From NCBI GenBank assembly GCA_963724945.1, contig CAVRWL010000001.1, positions 1 to 64,000 on the forward strand: a stretch of 64,000 nucleotides of DNA. Direction: 5' to 3'. Both the position numbers and the translations under genes were made by a program. Each line of letters opens with the position of its first letter. Within the stretch, counting starts at the first letter, position 1. The DNA comes from Hyphomicrobium_A sp963724945 (GTDB taxonomy: Bacteria > Pseudomonadota > Alphaproteobacteria > Rhizobiales > Hyphomicrobiaceae). Under the pieces are notes generated by a model. The model searched no databases. It worked only from the letters and a program-made list of their open reading frames with translations, and was not told the origin of the DNA. This document shows positions 1 through 9,218 of the stretch, in pieces.

Positions 1-640
1 TGAGACGCAGAACGTGCACTGGTAGGGGCAGGTGCGCGTGGCCTGCAACAGCGGGAAGTACGACTGCTTGAGGAACTGATCGAGGTAACCTGTCAGGTAA
101 GGCAGCGGCACCTCGTCTAGGTTCAGCCTCGTGCTCGTGTTGAGGCCCTTGACATACCCGCGCTCCTTGCTGAAGAACGAGCAGTCGATGGGCGAGGCAA
201 ACACGGCTTCGCGGCCGAGAAGCGCCTTGCCGACCAAACTCGCCAAATCCCGCTTCACCTTCGCCTTCGACAAAAACGTCTACCTCAGGGAATTTCGCAA
301 GCAGCTTCCGATGCTCGACCTCTATGCTGTCGACGGATGGGCCACCGAACACGGTGATGACACTGTCTCCGTATTGTCTCTCTTATCTTGTTGACCACGT
401 AGTAGTTCAGGTTTTGGTTCCAGTAATAGAACAAGAACCGACGATGTCCGGCTTGTCGTGCCGCATATGCTCAAGGAGTAGCTTCACGTCCTTGAATATG
501 GAGATGTCCACTTGGTCGCCGTAGAGCTTCTTGGCGTAGGTGGCGACGTAGGCCACGTTCAGCGGCACACACAGTCGGTTTTGGGTTAGGCGATTGACGT
601 AGAACAAGTCCGCCAGGAGAATTTTCAACTTGGCGCTCAT
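1..640 (-). CDS. B12-binding radical SAM protein, partial and frameshifted
   Basis: The N-terminal part of a cobalamin-dependent radical SAM enzyme; the gene runs off the left edge. It starts at ATG 640 behind a purine-rich ribosome site (GGGGGAAAG) and opens with KILLADLFYVNRLTQ. Two frameshifts (near 410 and 365) must be crossed. The rejoined reading gives a Rossmann-like B12-binding segment (ITVFGGPSVDSIEVE, then DVFVEGEGEAGF). Close to the edge it reaches TRTCPYQCTFC, the CxxxCxxC site for the 4Fe-4S cluster. Such proteins often carry out difficult methylations or rearrangements in glycan or natural-product pathways, but the substrate cannot be read here. It is the last visible gene of the glycan operon. 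Confidence 0.75.
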
Positions 641-763
641 AGCAAATCTTTCCCCCAAGTGATCCATGATTTCACCGGCAAGGAACAGCGGGGGCGCCAC
701 CAGTTCCCCTGCGGGCACTCCTCACGGACAGTCGCGTTGAGAATATAGTCCAATCGGTGTTGC

Positions 764-1639
764 CTAGCGTTCGAACGCCACTGACCGTGCAGATCCGGAA
801 CAGTGTCTATAATACTCAAGTATTTGTTGCCGCTCGCCACCAACTCCGGCGGTCCGCTGGCCGAAAATCCTCCGCAGATAACACGAGGGCCAGTAGGTCA
901 CCCTTTCCGTGATCGTTCCTTCATTGAACAAGAAGACGGGCTCTTCGATTACGAACATATTGTTCTCGCGGGCAAATTCAGCCGCGGCCTCGGCGGGGTT
1001 GTTCCAGCTCCAGTCCGCCTGAGAGCGCGGCGCATTGACGAGGTCCTGCATAATCCCGTCGGTTGCGACAATGTAGGAGTTCGGTGCGACGAACTCCGAA
1101 TACGACCTGAGCTCTTCTAGCACATGAGCCTTTGTGTGATTCGAGTCGAGTATCACCAGGGCAACATCCCCCAGGCCGAAGCTGCCCGCGCACCTGCTCC
1201 AGAGTTTCCGGCGCGATCGAGCTGTCCTGAATCAGCGTGATCAGCGGAGACAGTTCATGCGCTTCGATCGCCTTTCTGTTGTGCGACCTTATTTCTATAT
1301 CAACACCAACCACCCGCCCCCTGCCCATCGCCTTGAATAGCGAGGCATAGAATACCAAGGATCCCCCGTGGGCCACGCCGGTCTCGATCAGGACATCGGG
1401 CTTAACCGAGTAGAGGATCTCCTCGATTCGCAGCATGTCCTTGGGGACTGGATTATCGGGCGCCCGAGCCAAGTAAAGCTGTATACGTACTTGCTGTCCC
1501 ACCCGCTGCGCAGCCACGCTTTGGAAATCAAGCGGAACGCTTCCGGGCTACCAATCGGAAAGCTTCGGCAGAAGGTTGTGGTTTGCTCTTCGACGGAGCC
1601 AGAATCCAAGTCTATTTTGATCACGGTGCCATCGCTCAT
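764..1639 (-). CDS. CmcI/rhamnosyl O-methyltransferase family protein, frameshifted
   Basis: Belongs to the cephalosporin hydroxylase (CmcI) / rhamnosyl O-methyltransferase family, which has a SAM-binding Rossmann fold. Three frames join (breaks near 1455 and 1165). They give an N-terminal part starting MSDGTVIKID, the SAM-binding stretch LIETGVAHGGSLVFYASLF, then VVGVDIEIRSHNRKAIEAH, and the family signature LDSNHTKAHVLEELRSY followed by YIVATDGIMQDL. The recognisable protein ends about LFNEGTITERVTYWPS near 890, so the true stop may lie before 764. The ATG at 1639 shares one base with the TGA of the preceding reductase (TGATG), implying translational coupling. In this context sugar O-methylation is more likely than antibiotic modification, but that is inference. 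Confidence 0.7.
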
Positions 1640-2432
1640 CAAATTTGAACCATCCGAGGCAACTGGCCCAGCAAATCCTGTGAGGGCAGGAAAACTCCGC
1701 CTCCAGTCGCGCGATGGAAATTCGTGGAAAGTCGATCACGGGCGCATTGGGCACGACCACCACCGAGCATCCCGTGAGCGAAGAGATCTCATGGAGCAGT
1801 TCGCGATTGGACAGATTCTTGCCCGATGCCACGTTGTAAAGCGTGTGCTTCCCGTCCACCGCGATTCTCGCCAGCAGTTCTACCGTATCCCGGATGGAGA
1901 TGTAGTCCTTCTGCGAATCAAGAGATGTTCGAAGGACCACTTCCTTCTTGTTCAACGCGTCGCGCACAATCTCGCTCAAAAAATTCTCGCTCCTTGGCTC
2001 CGCGTTGAACACGTTCGACAACCTTGCAACGCGGACGATCTTGCGCCCGCTGGCGAAGCAAAGAGCCTCTCCCGTGAGCTTTGTAAGATTATAGAAGTCA
2101 TCTCCAGCGTTCACATTGACGCTGCAAGCTGCGCCCTCTTCGGTGCTCCCCGCTCCGAGGTAAACTCTTGTCGACGAAAGATAGAGGAAGGAATCGAAGG
2201 TCGCTCGCTGCAGCAATTCGGCAAGAAAGGTCACATGAGCCGCAACGGTTTCGAACGGCTTGCGGCGGAAATCTGCGGTGACGCCGATACAATAGATCAC
2301 GTGCCCAAGATCGCGGTTATACGCGCCTTGTTCGTCGCGCCGCGGAGCGTATACTTCGTGACCGGTCTTCTCGAGATGGGCCGCGCAGTTGCGACCCCAC
2401 CATGCCCGTTGCACCGAGACCGTAAACCTCAT
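1639..2432 (-). CDS. NAD-dependent epimerase/dehydratase (sugar-nucleotide SDR)
   Basis: An extended short-chain dehydrogenase/reductase, probably the 4-ketoreductase or epimerase of the CDP-sugar branch. It starts MRFTV. The glycine-rich NAD site (GATGMVG) is scrambled by two compensating indels: a missing C near 2413-2419 and an extra base in the CCCC run at 2395-2398. After these the frame recovers and stays correct. The core is clear: HVIYCIGVTADFRRKPF, FLYLSSTRVY, the catalytic YNLTK and DYISIRDTVELLARI. A last indel near 1690 hides the C-terminus, which in the correct frame ends LGQLPRMVQI at the TGA overlapping the next ATG. About 260 residues, normal for the family. Substrate is inferred from context only. 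Confidence 0.75.
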
Positions 2433-2443
2433 TGGTACGCCGT

Positions 2444-3698
2444 TCACATCGCGCTCGCTATCGCACTCGCGGCTCGAAAGCACTTCAGCTCCGGAACGGC
2501 GGCGACGAATTTCGTGCCAGTTCCCCCCAGCTGCGCATTCACCTCCATCACCTCCGCCGCGATGTTCCACGGCAGGATCAGCAGGAAATCCGGGCGGCGC
2601 TCGTGCAGCGCGCTCGGCGGCAGGATCGGGATGTGGCTGCCGGGAAGAAACTTTCCCTGCTTGGCAGCTGCCGCGTCGCAAACGTACGGCAAGAGATCGG
2701 GCTTCACGCCGGCGTAGTTGAGGAGCGTGTTGCCCTTGGCCGCCGCGCCATAGCCGGCCACCACTTGCCGGCGCGCTTCGTCTCCAGCAGGAACGCGAGC
2801 AGGGCGTCCTTGACGCGGTCGGCGCGCGCCTGAAAGCCGCTATAGGCCGCCGCCCGGCGCAGGCCGTGGCGCTCCTCCTCGGCGAGCAGCTCGGCAACGG
2901 CGGCGCTATCGGCACGCGCATCGTCGGCGTGGCATCCGTAGACCCTGAGGCTGCCCCGTGGGTGGAGAGCTCCTCGACGTCGTAGACGCGTAAGGCCGCC
3001 GCGGCGAAGATGCGCATCGACGGTGTGGAGCGACAGGTAGGAGAAATGCTCATGATAGACGGTGTCGAACTGAACCTGATCGATCAGCCGCATCAGGTGC
3101 GGAAATTCGAGCGTGATGGTGCCGCCCGGCTTGAGCAGCGCCGCCAGCCCGCGCGTAAAGTCGTTGATGTCGGGCACATGCGCGTAGACGTTGTTACCGG
3201 CGATGAGGTCGGCCTGCCTGCCCTCGGCCAATGAGCCGCCGGCCGACATCCTCGCCAAAGAACTCGCGCAGAACAGGGATGCCCTGGGCTTCGGCGGCCG
3301 CTGCGGTGCCGGCCGTGGGCTCGATGCCGAGGCACGGAATGCGGCGCTCAATGAAGTTCCGCAAAAGGTAGCCGTCGTTGCATGCGATCTCAATCACGAG
3401 GCTGTCGGTGGACAGCGTGAGCTGCCGCATCATCTGCTCTGCGTAGCGCGCGGCGTGCGCAAGCCAGCTCGATGAGGTGCTGGAGAAATAGGCGTAGTCG
3501 GCGCTTAAACAGCTCGTCGGCGCGCGCGACGTCCTCGGTCTGAACGAGCCAGCATTCGTGGCACACGTTGAGCCGCAGCGGGAAAAAGATCTCCGGCGCG
3601 GACAAATCCTCCTGCGACAGATAGGCGTTCGACGGAGGTGCAAAGCCCAGATCGAGAAACGTGTGCTCGAGCGGTGCCCCGCAGTGGCGGCATCTCAT
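2444..3698 (-). CDS. NDP-hexose C-methyltransferase, frameshifted
   Basis: A SAM-dependent C-methyltransferase of the TylCIII/NovU type that methylates a ketosugar nucleotide. It begins MRCRHCGAPLEHTFLDLG, an N-terminal zinc site (CxxC, then CHEC). The SAM-binding domain follows (VIEIACNDGYLLRNFI), then GNNVYAHVPDINDFTRGL and FDTVYHEHFSYLS. The C-terminal domain reads VAGYGAAAKGNTLLNYAGV and ends FVAAVPELK. Frameshifts near 3480, 3250 and 2960 split it, but all parts are in the right order and total about 415 residues, the usual family length. Start ATG 3698 overlaps the epimerase stop (ATGA). Its place after rfbF/rfbG and the epimerase suggests it makes a branched 6-deoxysugar. Confidence 0.85.
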
Positions 3699-4256
3699 AG
3701 GGCGAGGCCCTTGAAGGCGGGATCGATCGCCGGCTGGCCCGCGTCGCGCTCGGAGATCTCCGCGATCGGCAGCGGCCAGGCGATAGCGAGCCCGGGATCG
3801 CGCGGATTGAGGCCGCCATCCGCCTGCGCCACATAAGGAGCCGAGTGCACGTAAAGCAGCTCGCAGCCCTCCGACAGTGCCTGGAAGCCATGGGCAAAGC
3901 CCTCGGGGATGAGCATGGCGCGGCAATTTGCGGCCGACAGATTCCTCCGCATGCCACTGCAGAAAGGTGTCCGAGCCGTCGCGGATGTCCACGGCGACGT
4001 CCCAGACCGCGCCGCGCAGACAGCTCACCAGCTTCATCTCCGCGTGCGGCGGACGCTGGAAGTGCATGCCGCGCACGGTGCCGGCGTTCGCCGTGATGGT
4101 CTGGTTGATCTGCGCGACCGGCTGCGTCCAGCCAGCAGCGCCAAGCTCCTCGGCACAAAAGAGGCGCGACAGAAACCCGCGCGCATCGCCGAGATGCGTC
4201 CGCACGATGCATTTGAGGCCCGGCAACGGCAGGTCGATGGCCTTAAGCCGGCTCAC
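3695..4256 (-). CDS. rfbC: NDP-4-keto-6-deoxyhexose 3,5-epimerase (RmlC family)
   Basis: A cupin-fold epimerase of the dTDP-4-dehydrorhamnose 3,5-epimerase family. Visible motifs are TITANAGTVRGMHFQRPPHA (the catalytic His is in RGMHFQ), KLVSCLRGAVWDVAVDIR and, after one frameshift near 3950, LIPEGFAHGFQALSEGCELL and APYVAQADGGLNPRDPGLAI. About 187 residues, normal length. It overlaps the C-methyltransferase start by four bases and also overlaps the stop of the upstream CDP-glucose 4,6-dehydratase. In this cassette the likely substrate is the CDP-4-keto-6-deoxyglucose made by RfbF and RfbG rather than a dTDP sugar; that is inferred from neighbours. Confidence 0.85.
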
Positions 4257-5324
4257 GCACTGCCCTCATAGGCGGCGATCTCGGCCTCGCACAGGTCGCG
4301 GGCGTTGGCGCCGCCGCGTTGCGCGCGATACCACGCAATGGTGCGCGTCACGGCATCCGCCGCTCCATAGCGCGGCTCGGCATGAAGCACCGTGCGTGCC
4401 TTGGTGGTGTCGAGCGCCAGCGAGCCCGCCTCGTGCGGACCTTCGACCATCTCGCTCCATTCCACAGCGCCGTTGCCGTAGGCCTCCCGCGCAAGCTCGA
4501 CGACCAACCGCACGGGCAGCTCCTCGCCGACCGCCGGCCCGAAGTTATAGGCGCCGGCAAGCTCGGGATCGGCCCACAAGGCCTCGCGCCAAGCATCAGA
4601 TAGCCGGCCAGCGGCTCCAGCACGTGCTGCCAGGGACGCGTCGACTGCGGGCGGCGGACGTGCAGCGTGCCGCCGGCCTGCCAGGCGCGCACCGCGTCGG
4701 GGATCAGCCGATCGTCCGACCAGTCGCCGCCGCCGATCACATTGCCGGCGCGCGCGCTGGCCACGGCAACGCCCTGCGCTTGGCAGGAACGAGTCGCGAT
4801 AGCTGGCGATCACGATCTCGCACGCGGCCTTGCTGGCGCTGTAGGGATCATGGCCGCCCAGCGGATCGTCTTCGCGGTAGGGCCGCGTCGTTCGCGGTTG
4901 CGGTAGACCTTGTCGGTCGTGACCATCACGGCCACGCGCGCGCTATCGAGCCCGCGCAGGCGCCTCCAGCACGTGGGCCGTGCCCATCACGTTGGTGGCG
5001 AACGTCGCGAGCGGCTCGCGGTAGCTCGCGCGCACCAGCGGCTGCGCCGCCAGATGGAACACGATCTCCGGGCCGCGCTCGCTTGGATGAGCGCGGCCAA
5101 GCGCCGCGCATCGCGAATATCGCAGAAGTGGCTGTCGCACAGCGCGTCGACGCTTGGCCGCGATCGAACAAGCTGGGCGTCGGTCGCCGGCGGCAGGCGA
5201 TGCCCGTCACTTCGGCGCCGAGCCGGTGCAGCCAGAGCGCCAGCCAGGAGCCCTTGAAGCCGGTATGGCCCGTGAGCAGCACGCGCTTGTCGCGCCAGAA
5301 CGCGGCGTCGTGGCGCGCACTCAA
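4253..5324 (-). CDS. rfbG: CDP-glucose 4,6-dehydratase, frameshifted
   Basis: Converts CDP-glucose to CDP-4-keto-6-deoxyglucose. The N-terminus carries the diagnostic FWRDKRVLLTGHTGFKGSWL, followed in other frames by EIVFHLAAQPLVRASYREPL, FATNVMGTAHVLEA, the TTDKVY active-site strand, ARAGNVIGGGDWSDDRLIPD and DTTKARTVLHAEPRYGAADA. At least four indels between 4600 and 5150 break it, yet the order and total length (about 357 codons) match RfbG. The start is uncertain: TTG 5324 overlaps the rfbF stop (TTGA), and an in-frame GTG lies at 5339. The stop region overlaps the epimerase start at 4256. The family is specific enough to fix the pathway as CDP-linked. Confidence 0.85.
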
Positions 5325-6104
5325 TGCCAGATCTTCCACGGCGCCTTGCCGGATGCCCAGAGCTCCTCCAACATGGTCTTGTCGCGCAGCGTGTCCATCG
5401 GCTGCCAGAAGCCGCGGTGCTCGAAGGCCATCAGCTGGCCCATGGCCGCGAGCCGGATGATCGGCGCAGCCTTCCCACGCGGCTGTCGTCGCCCTCGATG
5501 AGCTCGAGGCATTGCGGCGAAAGAACGAAGAAGCCGCCGTTGATCAGGCCGCCGTCGCCGCGCGGCTTCTCGACGAAGGCCGTGCACGCTGTCGCCCTCG
5601 ACGCTCCAGGGCGCCGTAGCGTCCCGGCGGCTGCACCGCCGTGACGGTCGCGAGCTTGCCGTGGCTGCGGTGGAACGTCGATGGACGCGTCGAATGTTCG
5701 AGATCGCTGACGCCGTCGCCGTAGGTGAAGCAGAACGCCGTCTTCGTCTTCGACGTAGTCCGCGACGCGCTTGAGCCGCCCGCCGGTCATGCGTGTCCTC
5801 GCCGGTGTCGACCAGCGTCACGCGCCAGGGCTCGGCCTTGCTGCTGGTGCACCTCATGCTGTTGTCCGCCATGTCGAAGGTGACGTCCGACATGTGCAGG
5901 AAGTAGTTGGCGAAGTACTCCTTGATGACGTAGCCCTTGTAGCCGCAGCAGATCACGAAGTCGTTGACGCCGTGCGCGGAATAGATCTTCATGATGTGCC
6001 AGAGGATGGGCTTGCCGCCGATCTCGATCATCGGCTTGGGCTTGAGGTAGCGTCTCCTCGGAGATGCGCGTGCCGAGCCCGCCGGCGAGGATGACCGCGA
6101 TCAC
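5321..6104 (-). CDS. rfbF: Glucose-1-phosphate cytidylyltransferase, frameshifted
   Basis: Makes CDP-glucose from CTP and glucose-1-phosphate, the first step of CDP-deoxyhexose synthesis. Starts at GTG 6104, which overlaps the preceding stop (GTGA). Seen are the nucleotide-binding VILAGGLGTRISEET, MIEIGGKPILWHIMKIYSAH, DFVICCGYKGYVIKEYF and the C-terminal GFWQPMDTLRDKTMLEEL ending KAPWKIWH. A frameshift near 6040 and one or more between 5450 and 5810 break the middle. Reconstructed length is about 260 residues, as expected for RfbF. Together with rfbG it defines the CDP-sugar module. Confidence 0.88.
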
Positions 6105-7747
6105 GCTTCGGCCTCCGCCGGCTCGATGTGGAATTCGCGGCCGTAGTGCGTGTAGTCCATGCGGAAATCCTCCGAGCGGATCATCCGCTTGAGACCGGCC
6201 AAGATCGACCGATGCCTTTCGGGCGTCCACTCCGCCAGCCAGAGGTCGTAGACTGCGGGCGTGAACTGACCGTAGTAGCCGCCGAGATCCTTGATTGCCT
6301 GCTCATAGTCGCGAAAGAACAGATTCTCGGTGTTGTAGATGTAGCGCATGAAATAGTACTCGTAGATACTCGTCTTATTGATCTTGAGCTGCTCCCATTC
6401 GGAGTTGACAAGCATCCGCCGATAATCCTCCACGTCCTTGGCGTGCAGGTTGAAGTCGTAGTCGATGTGCGGGTTGCACTGCGAGGCATTGATCACGGGA
6501 ATGCCGAGCGCCGCGTATTCGAACGCAATGGTGCCGTAAGCGGTCAGCGCCACATCGATACCCTCGGCGATGATCTGATGGTGCGATGCGTCGGCGGGCA
6601 GCAGCGTGAACTTCGTATACTTGGCGACGAAGGCATCAATGATTTCTTTGGTGCCCGGTAGATAATCCGGATGCGTCTTGATGTACCAGTCGTAGTCGGT
6701 GATCTCGGTCATCTTGCCGAGAAAATCGAGCCACTCGTAGAAGTCCGGGAAGATATTGTTACCGTAGCTGTGCGGGCTGTCGAAGAAGCAGTGCGTGGCG
6801 ATCAGGATCTTCTTGCGCGGCGAAGGCTTAAGAAGCAGCACATGGCGCGATGCCCCGTAGGCCGACTTGGTAGAATAAGACATGTCGACGCCGACTTCGC
6901 CGGCAAAGCGCCGCTCGATGCGCCGCTTGGCCTCCGCAATTCCCGCCTCCTGCACCTGGCGCGGCAGCGCCGCGAAGCGCTCGCGGAAAAAGAAGAAGTC
7001 ATTGTAGGCAAAGAGATTGGCCTGCGTCAGTCGATAGAGGTGCGTTGCTGTGATCTGATACACGGGGATATTGCGGCGCACCGCGAGCCGCAAGGGCAGC
7101 GCAACGTTATAGACGCAGTGACTGACGTTGACGGCCCGAACGTCGTTCGCCGAGAGATAGTCGTCCCAGAACACGACCGCTTCGATAGATTGCAGCAGCA
7201 CACTCTGGAAGTCGGGGGCATCGAGATCGATCGTCGGCTTTCGGCATCCCATGAGATAGGTGTCGTAGATGAGATCGCCGACCCATACTCCGTCTAAGGT
7301 GAGATCCTCGATGTCCTTCTTAGTGCTCAGCCGCTTGCGGACGTCCTCGTAGATTGCTCGCGCGCGGACCTTCTGCGCGCGCGTTGGCGTGATGGCGAAA
7401 ATGCCCGTCGCGCCCAACGATTTGTATACGCCGAACGGATCGAACCCTATCGCAGGCTTAATGCGCACGGAGAGCTTTTGCAGCCACGATCGCGGCGTTG
7501 CCGGAATGTAAGCCTCAATCCTCGCGCCCGATTGCGCGGCCAGGACATTGGCAAGATACGAGTAGGCGATGTGCGCCGACTGCATCGTGCTGATCTCGAA
7601 CAGGACCACCGGGCCGCGCTTGCCGGCCTCACGGGCTGCGGGAAATACGCGGCGATTGTGGACGATGAAGCGACGCACGGCGGGCGGCGGCCGCCATCGC
7701 TTGGCGGCGTCCGCGAGAGCCCGCAGCACTCGGAATGACGATCTCAC
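6101..7747 (-). CDS. Putative GT-B type glycan transferase (capsule/CDP-glycerol-transferase like)
   Basis: An intact 548-residue cytoplasmic protein. The C-terminal half resembles capsule-polysaccharide and CDP-glycerol-type GT-B transferases: DWYIKTHPDYLPGTKEI, SHHQIIAEGIDVALTAYGT and IAFEYAALGIPVINASQCNP. The HP dipeptide and the Gly-Thr-Ile-Ala-Phe-Glu loop are the usual donor-site landmarks. No membrane segments are seen. It starts at GTG 7747, and its stop TGA overlaps the GTG of rfbF, so it is co-translated with the CDP-sugar genes. Donor and acceptor cannot be read from sequence; a transferase acting in this surface-glycan pathway is the likely role. Confidence 0.6.
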   Translation of the reverse strand: MRSSFRVLRALADAAKRWRPPPAVRRFIVHNRRVFPAAREAGKRGPVVLFEISTMQSAHIAYSYLANVLAAQSGARIEAYIPATPRSWLQKLSVRIKPAIGFDPFGVYKSLGATGIFAITPTRAQKVRARAIYEDVRKRLSTKKDIEDLTLDGVWVGDLIYDTYLMGCRKPTIDLDAPDFQSVLLQSIEAVVFWDDYLSANDVRAVNVSHCVYNVALPLRLAVRRNIPVYQITATHLYRLTQANLFAYNDFFFFRERFAALPRQVQEAGIAEAKRRIERRFAGEVGVDMSYSTKSAYGASRHVLLLKPSPRKKILIATHCFFDSPHSYGNNIFPDFYEWLDFLGKMTEITDYDWYIKTHPDYLPGTKEIIDAFVAKYTKFTLLPADASHHQIIAEGIDVALTAYGTIAFEYAALGIPVINASQCNPHIDYDFNLHAKDVEDYRRMLVNSEWEQLKINKTSIYEYYFMRYIYNTENLFFRDYEQAIKDLGGYYGQFTPAVYDLWLAEWTPERHRSILAGLKRMIRSEDFRMDYTHYGREFHIEPAEAEA

Positions 7748-7763
7748 GATGGTTGTCGTGCGC

Positions 7764-8672
7764 TCATGACCGCATCGTCAAATCACTGCGCGCGACGAGC
7801 GCCTGCAGGGACAAGATCTCGCTTTGCGGCAGACTGCATGGCCGTCCTCCCTGCGGGATGCAACTGATGACGCGCCGGCCACCCAAGAGCCCGACCACCA
7901 TCGCCATGCTTTCGCAACCGACCACCACGTCGGCCGCCGCCACTTCCTCGATCAGCGACCTGTCTCCCCCACGAACGATCGGCAAGCGAAATTCGCGGAC
8001 GCTCCAGTCGTACTTTTCTGGCAACTCGGAGGGATGCGGACGCAGGACGATCTGCTCCACCGGCATCCCCAGCACCTGCAGATTCGCCAAGAAGTATCGC
8101 AGCGCGTCCTCTTCCGTGTAGCCCCAATGACGCTCGTCGCCGAACTCGCGCAGCGCGTGCTCGCGCAATGGCTCACAGACGTAGAGCACTCGCAGTGAGC
8201 CTCTCGCGGTGCCATCAGTGCGCACGTGCCCACGCACCTCTTCGCGCAGGTCCTGGAAGTAAGGGTTGTCGACCAGCACGATCCGCAGCTGCGGGAACAA
8301 ATCAGTCGCCATGGCAGAGGCCAACGGATCACCGACCCAGATTTCGTCTGGCAGATGCGTCTCACCGTTGCGCACGAAGCGCTCCCAGTAGTTCACCCAA
8401 TGATCGAGGAAGGCCGCCGCCTTTTTGCCTAGCCTGCGGGCGAGATCGATCGCCTGCCACTCAATGTCCGACTGCCAGCTGGTTCCGCACAGGAGGCTCT
8501 CCGACCGTTCGACCGCTTCCTCTAAGGGCATCAATTCCACTGGGCCGAGCTTGCGTTCGAAGATCTTCTGCGCGGGTCCGCCAAGGACAAGATTGCACGC
8601 CGGGCGCTCGCGGCGGACATAGCTCGACAAGATCTCGGCCCCGCCGGCGTCGTGCGACACGATGCAAAGCAT
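7764..8672 (-). CDS. GT-B-like protein of unknown specificity in glycan operon
   Basis: An intact 302-residue protein. The N-terminus MLCIVSHDAGGAEILSSYV resembles the first Rossmann strand and loop of GT-B or epimerase-like folds. A second half contains QIVLRPHPSELPEKYDW and AAADVVVGCESMAMVVGLLG, similar in layout to the HP and acidic loop of capsule-type transferases. No signal peptide or membrane segment is evident. The ATG at 8672 directly follows the TAG of the GNAT gene (TAGATG). A glycosyltransferase or NDP-sugar-processing enzyme is plausible, but no close family is recognised. Confidence 0.45.
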   Translation of the reverse strand: MLCIVSHDAGGAEILSSYVRRERPACNLVLGGPAQKIFERKLGPVELMPLEEAVERSESLLCGTSWQSDIEWQAIDLARRLGKKAAAFLDHWVNYWERFVRNGETHLPDEIWVGDPLASAMATDLFPQLRIVLVDNPYFQDLREEVRGHVRTDGTARGSLRVLYVCEPLREHALREFGDERHWGYTEEDALRYFLANLQVLGMPVEQIVLRPHPSELPEKYDWSVREFRLPIVRGGDRSLIEEVAAADVVVGCESMAMVVGLLGGRRVISCIPQGGRPCSLPQSEILSLQALVARSDLTMRS

Positions 8673-9218
8673 CTAATTATCCATGTCGAGGAACGTGCAT
8701 TCCCGCTTGAGGATGCCGAACTCGATCATGTCCACCCATTTCCCATCGATGTAGAGGTTCTCGCGTCGACAGCCTTCCTCCACCATGCCGAGCTTGGCGG
8801 CGAGCCTGCGCATCGCCAAGTTCGGCGCCGCCGCCGCACACCATACGCGCTCAAGGTTCAGCTTGTTGAAGCCATGTTGAAGCAGCCTCTTGCCCGCTTC
8901 AAAACCGACGCCTTTGCCCCAATGTCTGCGGTCGCCGATGAGGAGCGTGAAGTCGGCATGTCGATTGATGAATGATATGACCTGCAGGCTGATATTGCCG
9001 ACGTGGCCATCCTCCTCATGGCAGATCGCCCATGTGACCTGATCCTCGCCGTTCAATCCCTGCACGTAGGCCTCGAAATAGGCGGCATTCTTGAAGAACT
9101 TGCCGTGCGAGTTGAAGCGGCACACCTCCTGGTCATCGAACCAGGACATGTAGGGCCCCGCAAGATCGCTCAATTGCAGCGTCCTCACGAAATACCGCCC
9201 AGGAAGCCGGTAGATCAT
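8673..9218 (-). CDS. GNAT-family N-acetyltransferase
   Basis: A 181-residue RimJ/RimL-type GNAT. It has the typical N-terminus MIYRLPGRYFVRTLQLSDL, the AcCoA-binding core (LLIGDRRHWGKGVGFEAGKR, a variant of the R/QxxGxG/A loop) and the C-terminal ERVWCAAAAPNLAMRRLAAK. The start overlaps the aminotransferase stop (ATGA at 9218-9215). Located directly after a DegT-type sugar aminotransferase, it probably N-acylates the amino group installed by that enzyme, as PseH or LegH do in nonulosonate pathways. The substrate is inferred from neighbours only. Confidence 0.75.
   Translation of the reverse strand: MIYRLPGRYFVRTLQLSDLAGPYMSWFDDQEVCRFNSHGKFFKNAAYFEAYVQGLNGEDQVTWAICHEEDGHVGNISLQVISFINRHADFTLLIGDRRHWGKGVGFEAGKRLLQHGFNKLNLERVWCAAAAPNLAMRRLAAKLGMVEEGCRRENLYIDGKWVDMIEFGILKRECTFLDMDN

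Noticed and set aside
1368..2717. 449-codon plus-strand frame opposite the reductase and CmcI-type genes
   Set aside because: No family features; the minus strand gives clear SDR and methyltransferase motifs through the same DNA.
3928..5460. 510-codon plus-strand frame opposite the CDP-sugar genes
   Set aside because: Arg-rich shadow; the minus strand holds RfbG and epimerase motifs.
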